Positions 8,113 through 17,284 are shown, counted from the first letter of the stretch. The stretch: 64,000 nucleotides of DNA from Oscillospiraceae bacterium (GCA_910574935.1 CAJTCU010000003.1:62001-126000); one strand, 5' to 3'. A program made the numbers and translations. The notes: a model not told the origin generated them from the sequence alone.

Positions 8113-8460
8113 TTACTCCGCGTAAGGCGGCCATCCCATCTTCTTTCCGCCCAGCATGTGGAAATGCAGATGCCGCACACTCTGCATTCCGTCCTGGCCG
8201 CAGTTATTTACTACGCGGAAGCCATTTTCCAGGCCCAGCTCCCGGCTTAGCTTTGCAGCCACCTCGAAGATATGGGCCACTACCCCGCTGTTTTCCGGGG
8301 TAATCTCCGCCGCACTGGCAATGTGTTCTTTGGGGATAATCAGCACGTGTACAGGGGCCTGAGGCTCCAGGTCCTTAAAGGCCAGTACGGTATCATCCTC
8401 GTACACCTTGGCGGAGGGTATCTCCCCTGACACTATCTTACAAAATACGCAGTCTGACAT
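8113..8460 (-). CDS. hinT: HIT-family nucleotide hydrolase/transferase (HinT-like)
   Basis: This 115-residue cytoplasmic protein has the N-terminal CVFCKIVSGEIP motif and the catalytic triad HLHFHML (HxHxHxx). HinT enzymes hydrolyse purine phosphoramidates such as aminoacyl-AMP. That fits its place at the end of an alaS operon, since aminoacyl-adenylates are by-products of tRNA synthetases; the functional link is inference. AAGGAG lies upstream of the ATG. It is separated by 34 bases from the kinase gene before it. Confidence 0.9.
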   Translation of the reverse strand: MSDCVFCKIVSGEIPSAKVYEDDTVLAFKDLEPQAPVHVLIIPKEHIASAAEITPENSGVVAHIFEVAAKLSRELGLENGFRVVNNCGQDGMQSVRHLHFHMLGGKKMGWPPYAE

Positions 8461-8494
8461 GGTTTCACACTCCTTTTTATCATATAATTATTTT

Positions 8495-9040
8495 CTAATC
8501 CGGCACTTCTTCGGCTGCCATACTTTCCCCCAGCCGCTTATCCAACAGAGCCAGAACGCTGTTTTGCACCTGTTCCGCTGTCCGGCCCGTGGTATCAATC
8601 CGCACACCAGGCAACTTGGCAAAACGCTCCAACGAGCGGATACTAAGTTTCAAGTTCTCCTCTGTACGCCATGGACAGAGTTCATCCCCCTGCCAGCGGA
8701 CCCTAAGCGCCTGCTCCGCGCAAAGTAAAGTAAACCATACAGGTTCTAAGCCCGCAGCCTGGGCCCCTCTGTCCAGGGCCCGGCATACCTCCAACCGGTC
8801 CATCAGCCAAGACACCACAACATCCCGGCACTGAGAACAATGTTTATATCCTACCAGCATATGCAGGATATTGTCTACCGCTATGGTCCTGGTCTCGCTG
8901 TTTCCTATGAAGGGCTCTAGGTCCAAGCACCAATCCCCGTCAATAAAAGCACATTGGGGCAGCGACCGCTGTATTAGCCGGCCTACTGTGGTCTTTCCCA
9001 CGCCCATGGGTCCGTTCAAAAAGATAACTCTCTTTGTCAT
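8495..9040 (-). CDS. P-loop nucleotide/nucleoside kinase-like protein
   Basis: This 181-residue protein starts with a Walker A motif (FLNGPMGVGKTT), followed by an acidic FIDGDWCLDLEPF segment of the kind that binds substrate in small kinases. The AAA_18/shikimate-kinase-like fold is likely, but the substrate cannot be told. Its ATG overlaps the alaS stop (TAATG), so it is translationally coupled to alaS. A second P-loop kinase lies on the other side of alaS, but the two are not obviously close paralogues. Confidence 0.75.
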   Translation of the reverse strand: MTKRVIFLNGPMGVGKTTVGRLIQRSLPQCAFIDGDWCLDLEPFIGNSETRTIAVDNILHMLVGYKHCSQCRDVVVSWLMDRLEVCRALDRGAQAAGLEPVWFTLLCAEQALRVRWQGDELCPWRTEENLKLSIRSLERFAKLPGVRIDTTGRTAEQVQNSVLALLDKRLGESMAAEEVPD

Positions 9041-11670
9041 TACCGCATCTGCTGCCGTACCAGTTCCGGCACAGCCGCCAGGGCCTCGTCCAGCTTGGTC
9101 TGGTCCTTGGCTCCCGCCATAGCAAAGTCTGGCTTGCCGCCGCCATTGCCCCCTGTAATCTGCGCCACAGCCTTTACCAGCAGCCCGGCCTTCAGGCCCT
9201 TATCCTGGGCGGGCCTGTTGCAGGCCGCCGCCAGGGTAGCCTTTCCCCCCGACACCCCGGCGAACACCGCGGCCACCGGCTGGGCGCTCTCTTTGGCCTT
9301 GTCGCACAGGGCCCGCAGGGCGTCGCTGCCTGTGCCGGAGAGCAGGGCAAACACCACCTTCACTCCCTCCACGTCCTGGGCGTCCCTAAAGACCCCCTCC
9401 AGGTTCATGGCAGCTACTTTTGCGTTTAGGCTCTCAATCTGCCGGTCCTTCTCTTTCAGCTCGGCCATCACCTGCTTGGCCCGGGCGGGCAGCTCCAGGG
9501 GATTCATCACCTTCATGGCTTGGGCGGTCTCTTGCAAAGCCCCCAGGTGCAGGCCCAGCTGCTCCAGCACCCCGGCCCCGGTGACGCCCTCGATGCGCCG
9601 CACGCCCGAGGCTACCGAGGATTCGGACACAATCTTAAACAGCCCCAGCTGGGCGGTGTTCTGCATATGGGTGCCGCCGCACAGCTCTCGAGAGAAACCG
9701 TCGGTGACAAAGACCACCCGTACCACGTCGCCATATTTTTCGCCAAACAGCGCCATGGCCCCCAGTTTCTTGGCCTCGTCAATAGGCATTTCCTTCACCT
9801 CTACCGGCACGGCCCGAAGAATTTCCTGGTTCACGGCCTGCTCCACCCGCACCAACTCCTCAGGAGTCACGGCGGAAAAGTGGGTAAAGTCAAAGCGCAC
9901 GTGCTTTTCATTCACCAGCTGGCCGGCCTGCTCCACGTGGCTGCCCAGCACCTTGCGCAGGGCGGCTTGCAGCAGGTGGGCGGCGGTATGGTTGCGCATA
10001 ATGGCCCGGCGGCGGACAGGGTCTACCTTGGCCAAAAGGGTGTCCCCCACATTTACCGTGCCCTCCCCTACCACAGCCCGGTGCAGGAACACGCCCTCGT
10101 GCCGGGTGGTGTCGATCACGTCTACCACAAATCCTTCACTTTCCAGTACGCCGCTGTCGCCTACCTGGCCGCCGCTTTCCCCATAGAAGGGGGTGTGGTC
10201 CAGCACGATGGAGACCTCCGCGCCTTCGCCGGCGCTTTCCACCCGCTGGCCGTTTTCCACAACGGCCAGTACCTTGGCTTGGGCAGACAACTCCTCATAG
10301 CCCAAAAATTCCGTGGCGGGCAGCCCGGCCACCGCCGCGCCCTCGCCCTTCCAGGCGTCGGCTCCCGCGTTCTTTCGGGCGCTGCGGGCCCGCTCCTTCT
10401 GCTGGCGCATCAGCTCCATAAACCGAGCCTCGTCTACCTCCATGCCCCGCTCGGCCAGTATTTCCCGGGTCAGATCCAGAGGAAAGCCAAAGGTGTCGTT
10501 TAGGGTAAAGGCGCTCTCGCCGGAGAAGATCTTTGCCTCCGCTTTGTCAATGAACTCTGTAAGCATGGCCATGCCCTGGTCAATGGTGCGGCCAAAGCTC
10601 TCCTCTTCATGGGCCACAACCTTGCGGATGGTCTCCCGGCGCTCTTTCAGCTCAGGATAGGCCGCGCCGTTCTCTTCAATCACGGTGTCCACAATGTCCA
10701 CCAAAAAAGCGTCCCGCACCCCCAGCAGCCGGCCGTGGCGGGCGGCCCGGCGCAGCAGCCGGCGCAGCACATAGCCCCTCCCCTCGTTAGAGGGCAGCAC
10801 CCCGTCGCCAATCATAAATACCGTGCTGCGGATATGGTCGGTGATCACCCGCAGGGAGATGTCGGTTTTTTGGTCCGCGCCGTAGGCCACGCCGGAGATC
10901 TCGCTGATTTTCTTCATGATGTTCTGCACGGTGTCCACCAGGAACAGGTTGTCCACCCCCTGCATCACACAGGCCAGGCGCTCCAGGCCCATGCCGGTGT
11001 CGATATTCTCCCGGCCCAGGGGCGTGTAGTTGCCCTGGCCGTCATTATTGAACTGGGTGAACACCAAGTTCCATATTTCCACATAGCGGTCACAGTCGCA
11101 GCCCACGTCGCAGCCAGGCTTACCGCAGCTGTGCTCGGGGCCCCGGTCAAAATAAATCTCCGAGCAGGGACCGCAGGGGCCGCTGCCGTGCTCCCAGAAA
11201 TTGTCCTCCTTGCCCATGCGTCGCATATGGCTCTCGGGCACGCCCACCTTCTGGGTCCAAATATCCCAGGCCGCGTCATCCTCCCGGTAAACCGTAACGT
11301 ATAGCTTATCGGCGGGCATTTTCAGCACTTGGGTAAAAAACTCCCAGGCCCACGGAATAGCCTCTTTTTTAAAGTAGTCGTTAAAGCTAAAGTTGCCCAG
11401 CATCTCAAAAAAAGTGCCGTGGCGGTCGTCAATGCCCACGCTGTCAATGTCCGGGGTGCGGATGCATTTTTGGCAGGTGGTCACCCGGACGCGGGGGGGC
11501 GTGGACTCGCCGGTAAAGTACTTCTTCATAGGGGCCATGCCCGAGTTGATTAGTAAAAGACTGTTGTCCCCCTGGGGCACCAGCGAAAAACTGGGCAGGC
11601 GCAGGTGGCTCTTCGACTGGAAAAATTTCAAAAACTCCTCACGGAGCTGGTTCAAACCGGTCCATTGCAT
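9040..11670 (-). CDS. alaS: Alanine--tRNA ligase
   Basis: This 876-residue enzyme, of normal length, charges tRNA-Ala. It has the class II catalytic core (FLKFFQSKSHL, LLINSGMAPMKKYF, HGTFFEMLGNFSF). The editing domain has HTAAHLL and CGGTHM zinc-binding motifs. The C-Ala domain ends with a Gly-rich GGNGGGKPDFAMAGAKD segment typical of AlaS. AAGGAG lies upstream of the ATG. It sits behind an alanine-type T-box leader about 1 kb upstream, with three small genes between, so uncharged tRNA-Ala probably controls the whole operon. Confidence 0.97.
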   Translation of the reverse strand: MQWTGLNQLREEFLKFFQSKSHLRLPSFSLVPQGDNSLLLINSGMAPMKKYFTGESTPPRVRVTTCQKCIRTPDIDSVGIDDRHGTFFEMLGNFSFNDYFKKEAIPWAWEFFTQVLKMPADKLYVTVYREDDAAWDIWTQKVGVPESHMRRMGKEDNFWEHGSGPCGPCSEIYFDRGPEHSCGKPGCDVGCDCDRYVEIWNLVFTQFNNDGQGNYTPLGRENIDTGMGLERLACVMQGVDNLFLVDTVQNIMKKISEISGVAYGADQKTDISLRVITDHIRSTVFMIGDGVLPSNEGRGYVLRRLLRRAARHGRLLGVRDAFLVDIVDTVIEENGAAYPELKERRETIRKVVAHEEESFGRTIDQGMAMLTEFIDKAEAKIFSGESAFTLNDTFGFPLDLTREILAERGMEVDEARFMELMRQQKERARSARKNAGADAWKGEGAAVAGLPATEFLGYEELSAQAKVLAVVENGQRVESAGEGAEVSIVLDHTPFYGESGGQVGDSGVLESEGFVVDVIDTTRHEGVFLHRAVVGEGTVNVGDTLLAKVDPVRRRAIMRNHTAAHLLQAALRKVLGSHVEQAGQLVNEKHVRFDFTHFSAVTPEELVRVEQAVNQEILRAVPVEVKEMPIDEAKKLGAMALFGEKYGDVVRVVFVTDGFSRELCGGTHMQNTAQLGLFKIVSESSVASGVRRIEGVTGAGVLEQLGLHLGALQETAQAMKVMNPLELPARAKQVMAELKEKDRQIESLNAKVAAMNLEGVFRDAQDVEGVKVVFALLSGTGSDALRALCDKAKESAQPVAAVFAGVSGGKATLAAACNRPAQDKGLKAGLLVKAVAQITGGNGGGKPDFAMAGAKDQTKLDEALAAVPELVRQQMR

Positions 11671-11710
11671 GGTAAACGCTCTCCTTTTTTAAGTAATATA
11701 GGTTTGTTTT

Positions 11711-12253
11711 TTATCGGACAGATTGCGGGCCTTGCCGCTCCTCCAGCCAATCCACATCTAATGGATAGGCCTGGTCTATCAAAATATACTCCAGCCCCCG
11801 CTTCCGGCACTGGCGCAGGTTCTCCTCATTCTCTCTCAGAAACGCCTCATCCAGCGTAAAGTCCCAGGCTCTGGCCTCCACCACGTCCGCGTACCGGGCA
11901 ATCTCCGCCCCGTGCTCCTCCACATACCGCCGGGTCATCACCAGGCAGCGGTAGCGGATCTCCCGCAGATAACAGGGCTCGAAATCCTCCCGCCAGTCAA
12001 AGGGGATGTAGCAGCCCTCCACCACCAGGTTTTGCTGGTTCTCAATGGCGGTTTTCACCATCTCCCGGATGATGGGCCACAGGTAGGCGGTCAGCTGGGG
12101 GCCGTCCTCGGGGGTCAGGGTGGTCTGGCCGCTGCGGATGAGCCCCATCTTCAAATGGTCGATGGACAGGTACGGCCAGCCAAAGCGCTCCAGGATGCGT
12201 TGGGCCAGGGCGGTCTTGCCAGTGTGGCTGGCCCCGGCAATAAGCACCACCAC
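11711..12253 (-). CDS. P-loop kinase-like ATPase of unknown substrate
   Basis: This 180-residue protein starts with Walker A VLIAGASHTGKTALAQ, then SIDHLKMGLIRSG and VVEGCYIPF, a layout seen in small-molecule kinases of the AAA_33/zeta-like group. It starts at the first of three GTG codons (12253), with AAGGAGGG 7 bases upstream. The preceding membrane-protein gene ends 3 bases before it. No antitoxin-like partner is evident, so a toxin role is not supported. The substrate is unknown. Confidence 0.72.
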   Translation of the reverse strand: MVVLIAGASHTGKTALAQRILERFGWPYLSIDHLKMGLIRSGQTTLTPEDGPQLTAYLWPIIREMVKTAIENQQNLVVEGCYIPFDWREDFEPCYLREIRYRCLVMTRRYVEEHGAEIARYADVVEARAWDFTLDEAFLRENEENLRQCRKRGLEYILIDQAYPLDVDWLEERQGPQSVR

Positions 12254-12256
12254 AGC

Positions 12257-12502
12257 CTAGCCCTCCTTCTTAAAGTACTCTATCCCCATAATCAGCAGCC
12301 CCAGCAGCAACAGCCCACAGCCTATGGCCAGCGGGGGCATCATGCCGCTTTGGATGACCGCCGTTACATAGCGGCCTTGGGCGGTGGGCCATTCTGACAC
12401 ATTCTCTATATAGGCCGCGCCCACCAGCAGCGCCGCCAGGCCCCAGATGGTGCCTAGCAGGGACAAAACGCCTCCGATGACCGTACGTTTTAATCCTTTC
12501 AT
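12257..12502 (-). CDS. Small two-helix membrane protein in the alaS operon
   Basis: This 81-residue protein has two predicted membrane helices, at about 8-31 (VIGGVLSLLGTIWGLAALLV) and 56-74 (PLAIGCGLLLLGLLIMGIEY). The ATG at 12502 overlaps the stop of the gene before it (ATGA) and has GGAGGAG upstream. The family was not recognised. Expression under the T-box would tie it to alanine-tRNA status; its role is unknown. Confidence 0.65.
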   Translation of the reverse strand: MKGLKRTVIGGVLSLLGTIWGLAALLVGAAYIENVSEWPTAQGRYVTAVIQSGMMPPLAIGCGLLLLGLLIMGIEYFKKEG

Positions 12503-12630
12503 GATGCTCTCCTCCTCGTTTTTATATAGTCCAGCAAGGCCTCCGCCAGACTGTATACCAACAGAATTTTCATCAGCCACCAAGCCGTGCCCAGCAGGGC
12601 ACAGACCACGGTTTTCAAAAACCCCCTCAA
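12499..12630 (-). CDS. Very small single-helix membrane protein, first gene after the T-box
   Basis: A TTG start at 12630, preceded by AAAGGAGGGG, opens a 43-codon frame. It has one hydrophobic helix (VVCALLGTAWWLMKILLVYSL) and a basic tail (KTRRRAS). It lies 24 bases after the T-box terminator and is coupled by ATGA overlap to the next gene. Coding is supported by ribosome site, spacing and coupling. No family was recognised. A leader-peptide-like role cannot be excluded. Confidence 0.55.
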   Translation of the reverse strand: MRGFLKTVVCALLGTAWWLMKILLVYSLAEALLDYIKTRRRAS

Positions 12631-12653
12631 CTTCTCCCCTCCTTTCATCACAC

Positions 12654-12904
12654 AAAAAGGCCTGCCTGTCCCAAATCTTGGGACGGGCAAGCCCGCGGTA
12701 CCACCCAAATTGCCATAGAAATTCTCTTGGCCGGCTTTAACCCGGTTAACGCCCGGGAAAACGCCGCCGTTCTTCGCAGCGGATGCGCCGCCCCGCCTGG
12801 GGCCCAGGAGCGGCCCGCTTTTCTCCGTCATACGGCTTGCACCCACCGCCGTCTCTCTATTGTGGCGTCAAAAAGCTTTCCTCCGCGCAGGTCCATATTT
12901 CTTT
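12654..12904 (-). promoter_or_regulatory. T-box riboswitch (probably tRNA-Ala responsive)
   Basis: The T-box consensus UGGGUGGUACCGCGGGC is present (complement at 12691-12707). It is followed by a strong terminator hairpin (GCCCGUCCC...GGGACAGGC) and UUUUU at 12654-12658. Upstream is a GAGAGACGG...GGUGGGUGCAAGCC stem-I-like region. The leader is ~250 nt, normal for a T-box. The alanine assignment rests on alaS in the operon. A GCU triplet at 12809-12811 is a possible specifier but was not verified by folding. Confidence 0.88.
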
Positions 12905-12910
12905 TGCCAT

Positions 12911-12939
12911 AGTATACCCCTTTTTGCTGGGTTTGTCAA
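12911..12939 (-). promoter_or_regulatory. Sigma-A promoter of the T-box/alaS operon
   Basis: TTGACA (12934-12939) and TATACT (12911-12916) are 17 bases apart, a near-consensus strong promoter. It starts transcription at about 12904, just upstream of the T-box leader. Confidence 0.8.
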
Positions 12940-13084
12940 CATTTTCGGGACTAAAGATAAAAGAGGCGCCCTCTCTCTCCTGCCAGTAAATCCGGCCAGG
13001 CCCCGCTTTGGGCCGCGTAGTCTCTCCTTGTGGAAATCCACACCGAACTATCTCTGGCCTCAGGGTAGAAATCTGGCAAAAAAC

Positions 13085-13115
13085 AGTTGCTATTGCAACT
13101 AAAAGGATGTATAAT
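13085..13115 (+). promoter_or_regulatory. Promoter with palindromic operator for the ABC exporter pair
   Basis: TTGCTA (13087-13092) and TATAAT (13110-13115) are 17 bases apart. A perfect palindrome, AGTTGC-TATT-GCAACT (13085-13100), covers the -35. A repressor binding there would block transcription. No regulator gene lies alongside, so the repressor would have to act from elsewhere. Confidence 0.6.
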
Positions 13116-13189
13116 GGGCCTATCACATAGTTCATACGGAACCCCCGGCGCCAGCCAAAAAGTGCCGGACCCTGCAAGGAGTGCTGTCT

Positions 13190-14911
13190 GTGAAAACGAT
13201 CTTTGCCTACCTAAAGCCCTATATACCCCGGATGAGCCTGGGTCTATTTATAAAATTTACCGGCAGCGTGGTGGAGCTTCTGCTGCCCTGGATCCTATCC
13301 CATATGATCGACCAGGTAGCCCCTAAAAAGGATATGGGCCTCATTGCCCTGTGGGGTCTGGCCATGGTGGCCACCTCTGTGGTGGCGTGGCTGGCCAACA
13401 TCCTGGCCAACCGCATGGCCGCCTGGGTGGCCCAGCACACCACCCAGTCCATTCGCCACGACCTGTTCGAAAAAATTTCAGAACTCTCCTGCGGCCAGGT
13501 GGACGCCTACTCCATTCCCTCCTTAGAGTCCCGGCTGACCACCGACACCTACAATATCCACCAAATGCTGGGCATGATGCAGCGTATTGGCGTGCGGGCC
13601 CCCATTCTGCTGGTGGGCGGGGTGCTCATTACCCTTACCCTGGACCCTGTGCTCACTTTGGTGCTGGTGTGTACTTTGCCCTTGATTACCTTACTGGTGT
13701 TTACCGTCTCCCGCAAGGGGGTGCCCATGTATGGCGCCTTGCAAAAAAGCGTGGACAACATGGTACGCACTGTGCGGGAGGCGATCTCCGGCATTCGGGT
13801 GATCAAAGCCCTGTCCAAAGTAGACTACGAAAAAGAGCGCTTTGCCGGGGTGAACGCCCAGGTGGTAGAAAAAGAGACCCGGGCCGGCATGACCATGGCC
13901 ATCACCAATCCCATGATGAACCTGCTTTTAAATCTTGGCCTAACCGCGGTAGTGGTTGTGGGGGCCTTCCGGGTCAACGCCGGGCTCACCCAGCCCGGGA
14001 AGATTATCGCATTCCTTACTTATTTCACCATTATCCTTAACGCTATGATGGCCCTTACCCGCATCTTTGTCACCTTTTCCCGGGCCTCCGCTTCCGGTCA
14101 GCGTATTGCGGAGGTCTTAGCCACGCCCCAGGACCTGGCACTGGTTTCAGCCCCAGCGGCGGACTCTCCGCACCATGTGGAATTCCAAGGGGTGACCTTT
14201 TCTTATGGCAAAAAAGAGCCGGACGTAGAGGAAATCAACTTCCGGCTGGGCCGGGGAGAGACCTTGGGCATCATTGGGGCCACCGGTTCAGGAAAGTCTA
14301 CCATTATCCACCTGCTCATGCGCCTGTATGACCCAGACAGCGGCCACATTTCCATTGACGGCCGGCCTGTGCGGTCTATCCCCAGCCAAGAACTGCATAC
14401 CAAATTTGGGGTGGTGTTCCAGGGGGACGTGCTGTTTGCGGACAGTATTTATAATAATATTGATTTCGGCCGGGGGCTCCCCCGGGAGGCAGTGGAAAAG
14501 GCCGCCCGCTGCGCCCAAGCCATGGAGTTCATTTCTCAGCTGCCAAAAGGGCTGGACCATATGCTTACCGCCAAGGGTACCAACCTTTCCGGCGGACAAA
14601 AGCAGCGAGTGTTGGTGGCCAGGGCCCTGGCAGGCTCGCCGGAGATATTGATTCTGGACGACTCCTCCTCGGCCCTGGACTACAAAACCGACGCGGCCCT
14701 GCGCCAGGCCCTGCGGGAGGAATACCAAGGGGTGACCACCGTGATCATTGCCCAGCGGGTTAGCTCTATTCTGCACGCGGAGCACATCCTGGTGATGGAA
14801 GAGGGCAGGGTGCTGGGCAGCGGCTCCCACCAGGAGCTGCTGGACTGCTGCTCCGTTTACCGGGAGATTGCGGCCTCACAGATGGGGCTAGGGGGAGAAG
14901 GCTGTCTCTAA
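13190..14911 (+). CDS. ABC exporter half-transporter, subunit with degenerate catalytic site
   Basis: This 573-residue type IV ABC exporter has an N-terminal six-helix membrane domain (about 1-300) and a C-terminal nucleotide-binding domain. It has Walker A GATGSGKST, signature LSGGQKQR and Walker B LILDDSSSALD. The catalytic glutamate after Walker B is replaced by aspartate, as in one partner of heterodimeric exporters (BmrCD, TM287/288). The start at the second GTG (13190) has AAGGAG 8 bases upstream. The partner gene follows at 15177. The exported compound is unknown; multidrug export is the usual annotation. Confidence 0.88.
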   Translation: MKTIFAYLKPYIPRMSLGLFIKFTGSVVELLLPWILSHMIDQVAPKKDMGLIALWGLAMVATSVVAWLANILANRMAAWVAQHTTQSIRHDLFEKISELSCGQVDAYSIPSLESRLTTDTYNIHQMLGMMQRIGVRAPILLVGGVLITLTLDPVLTLVLVCTLPLITLLVFTVSRKGVPMYGALQKSVDNMVRTVREAISGIRVIKALSKVDYEKERFAGVNAQVVEKETRAGMTMAITNPMMNLLLNLGLTAVVVVGAFRVNAGLTQPGKIIAFLTYFTIILNAMMALTRIFVTFSRASASGQRIAEVLATPQDLALVSAPAADSPHHVEFQGVTFSYGKKEPDVEEINFRLGRGETLGIIGATGSGKSTIIHLLMRLYDPDSGHISIDGRPVRSIPSQELHTKFGVVFQGDVLFADSIYNNIDFGRGLPREAVEKAARCAQAMEFISQLPKGLDHMLTAKGTNLSGGQKQRVLVARALAGSPEILILDDSSSALDYKTDAALRQALREEYQGVTTVIIAQRVSSILHAEHILVMEEGRVLGSGSHQELLDCCSVYREIAASQMGLGGEGCL

Positions 14912-15176
14912 ACAGAACCCTGTTGCGGCTGTGGCCAAGGGTGGCGGGCCGTTATTACGGCGTTGCCGAAAAGCGCCGCTGTCCGGCAGCACAGTGCCTC
15001 TTCTTCCCTATCGCCTTTGTAAGATGTTTTAGACCGATGCTCCTTAATTTGCTTTTTCCCGCCGCTTTTTTAGTGATATAGGCCGCCTCTGGGTGGCACC
15101 GTCCTTATGACCGTGTCATGAATTGCGCCACACACTTTCATTCCCCCCAAATCCAACAAAAAGGAGCCTCTTTACC

Positions 15177-16955
15177 ATGCCTCCTCGTTTTATGCCCCGC
15201 GGCCCCATCGAAAAACCCAAAGACCGCAAAAAGGTCCTGCTGCGTCTGGGGGGCTACATTCTAGCCCACCGGTGGATGGCCCTTTTCGCCATATTGCTTA
15301 CTGTGGGCGGCAACCTGCTGGCCCTATTCGGCCCTTGGCTCTCCGGCCGGGCCATTGACGCCATCGGCCTCTCCCCCGGCGGGGTGGACTTCCCCCAGGT
15401 ATTCTTCTACTGCGGGCTGATGACCCTGTTCTACGCTGCCTCCGCCGGGCTCTCTTACGCCCTCTCAGTGGTGATGCTGAAGTTAAGCCAGAAAATCGTA
15501 CTGCAAATGCGCCAGCAGGTATTCGACCGGCTGACCCAGCTGCCCGTCAGCTACTTTGACCAGCGCCAGACCGGCGACATTGTCAGTCACATCTCCTACG
15601 ACATCGACACAGTAAACGCGTCTCTCTCCAATGACCTGCTGCAAATTGCGGCCAGCGCTATTACCGTGTTGGGCTCTCTCATTATGATGGTGGCCATTTC
15701 CCCTTTGCTGGTGCTTGTGTTCGTGGTCACCATCCCCCTTTCGGTCTTTTTCACCCGCTATATGACCCGCAAGGTGCGGCCTCTGTTCCACAAGCGTTCT
15801 GTTACGCTTGGGCAGCTGAATGGCTTTGTAGAGGAGGTCATCAGCGGCCAAAAGACCACAAAGGCCTACCACCAAGAACAGACCATGGTGGAGCGCTTTG
15901 ACCAGAAAAACAAAGAGGCCGTGGACGCCTACTACAACGCCGACTACTACGGCGCCATGATCGGTCCCTCGGTGAACTTTATCAACAACCTGTCCCTGGC
16001 CTTTATCAGCGTCTTTGGGGCCGTGCTGTTCCTTTTAGGACGCATCTCCATTGGCAGCCTGTCCTCCTTTGTGCTGTATTCCCGGCGGTTCTCTGGGCCC
16101 ATCAACGAGATGGCCAACATTGTTAGCGAACTGCAATCGGCCTGCGCCGCTGCCGAGCGGGTCTTTACCCTAATGGATCAGGAGCCCGAACCCGCCGATG
16201 CCCCCGGGGCTATGGAAGCCACAGAAGTACAGGGGGATGTGCGGCTGGAGGGCGTGCGCTTTGGCTATAGCCCAGACAAGATCATTATCCGCAGCCTTGG
16301 CTTACATGCCCCACCCGGGGGGCTTATAGCCATTGTGGGGCCTACCGGCGCGGGCAAGACCACTTTGATCAACCTGCTCATGCGCTTCTACGACCCCCAA
16401 GAGGGCCGCATCACCCTAGACGGCACGAACATCCAAACTATCACCCGCAAAAGCCTGCGGCTCTCTTACGCCATGGTCTTGCAGGACACCTGGCTGTTTA
16501 CCGGCACCATCTTCGAGAACCTGGCCTATGGCAAAAAGAACGCCCGCCGGGAAGAGGTGGAAGCCGCCGCCAGGGCCGCCCGCATCCACCGGTACATAAT
16601 GTCCCTGCCCAAGGGCTATGACACGGTGCTGGACGAGAACGGGGTGAACATCTCCCAGGGGCAGAAGCAGCTTTTAACCATTGCCCGGGCCATGCTTTTA
16701 GACGCCAGGATGCTGATTCTGGACGAGGCCACCTCCAACGTGGATACCCGTACCGAGCGGCAGATTCAGACCGCCATGCGCACCCTGATGAAAGACAAGA
16801 CCTGTTTCGTCATTGCCCACCGGCTCTCTACCATCCAGAACGCCAATAATATCCTGGTGGTTCGGGATGGCGACATCATAGAGCAGGGGTCCCACCAGAC
16901 CCTAATGGCTCAAAAGGGCTTCTATGCCGAGCTGTATAACTCTCAGTTCTCTTAA
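15177..16955 (+). CDS. ABC exporter half-transporter, partner subunit
   Basis: This 592-residue fused membrane/ATPase protein has Walker A GPTGAGKTT and a canonical Walker B (LILDEATSNVD). Its signature is degenerate (ISQGQ instead of LSGGQ). Combined with the Asp-containing Walker B of its neighbour, this gives one dead and one active ATP site, the hallmark of heterodimeric exporters. The ATG at 15177 has AAGGAG upstream. A 265-base gap with no visible gene separates the two. The stop codon TAA lies inside the end of a miniature element at 16952. Confidence 0.9.
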   Translation: MPPRFMPRGPIEKPKDRKKVLLRLGGYILAHRWMALFAILLTVGGNLLALFGPWLSGRAIDAIGLSPGGVDFPQVFFYCGLMTLFYAASAGLSYALSVVMLKLSQKIVLQMRQQVFDRLTQLPVSYFDQRQTGDIVSHISYDIDTVNASLSNDLLQIAASAITVLGSLIMMVAISPLLVLVFVVTIPLSVFFTRYMTRKVRPLFHKRSVTLGQLNGFVEEVISGQKTTKAYHQEQTMVERFDQKNKEAVDAYYNADYYGAMIGPSVNFINNLSLAFISVFGAVLFLLGRISIGSLSSFVLYSRRFSGPINEMANIVSELQSACAAAERVFTLMDQEPEPADAPGAMEATEVQGDVRLEGVRFGYSPDKIIIRSLGLHAPPGGLIAIVGPTGAGKTTLINLLMRFYDPQEGRITLDGTNIQTITRKSLRLSYAMVLQDTWLFTGTIFENLAYGKKNARREEVEAAARAARIHRYIMSLPKGYDTVLDENGVNISQGQKQLLTIARAMLLDARMLILDEATSNVDTRTERQIQTAMRTLMKDKTCFVIAHRLSTIQNANNILVVRDGDIIEQGSHQTLMAQKGFYAELYNSQFS

Positions 16956-17116
16956 GACAAATACCGCACCATTCTAAGATTTTTCGTCCGATGTGTGTGC
17001 GCCGCCAGTCAGCTATATATGGTTTTGCGATTCTGGCAAGCGAAGGCTGTGTGCAATAGTTAAGCAAGGCGGTGCTTAAAAGGCGCTGGCCGTGAATTGC
17101 GCGGCGCTGCCTTAAG
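16952..17116. repeat. Miniature inverted-repeat element, family A, inverted copy
   Basis: It runs from TTAAGACAAATACCGCACC to GCGCGGCGCTGCCTTAAG, with internal ATTCTAAGATTTTTCGTCCGA matching copy 1 at 3537 in reverse. Its left end supplies the TAA of the ABC exporter gene. The interior has diverged. Confidence 0.7.
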
Positions 17117-17284
17117 CCTTCAAGAGGCGCCGCCCCAGGCCCCTGCCGCTTTTGAAAAAATGGACGGAGCCCTTTTTTCCAATTTTTCGGATATTGGCCA
17201 ACCGGCCCCTACCCTAAAGAAAAAGACCGGGTGAGGGCGGCGGGTAGCGGGGGGCCTCCATTCCATCTAAAAAATCAAGTGTAG

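Noticed and set aside
9095-10503. Long plus-strand frames opposite alaS
   Set aside because: High-GC antisense shadows of alaS codons.
11711-12253. Zeta-toxin interpretation of the P-loop protein
   Set aside because: No antitoxin partner and it sits in a housekeeping operon; a small-molecule kinase fits equally well.
12631-12846. Open frame extending upstream of the 43-codon membrane protein
   Set aside because: It would run through the T-box and its terminator; the TTG at 12630 with a ribosome site is the real start.
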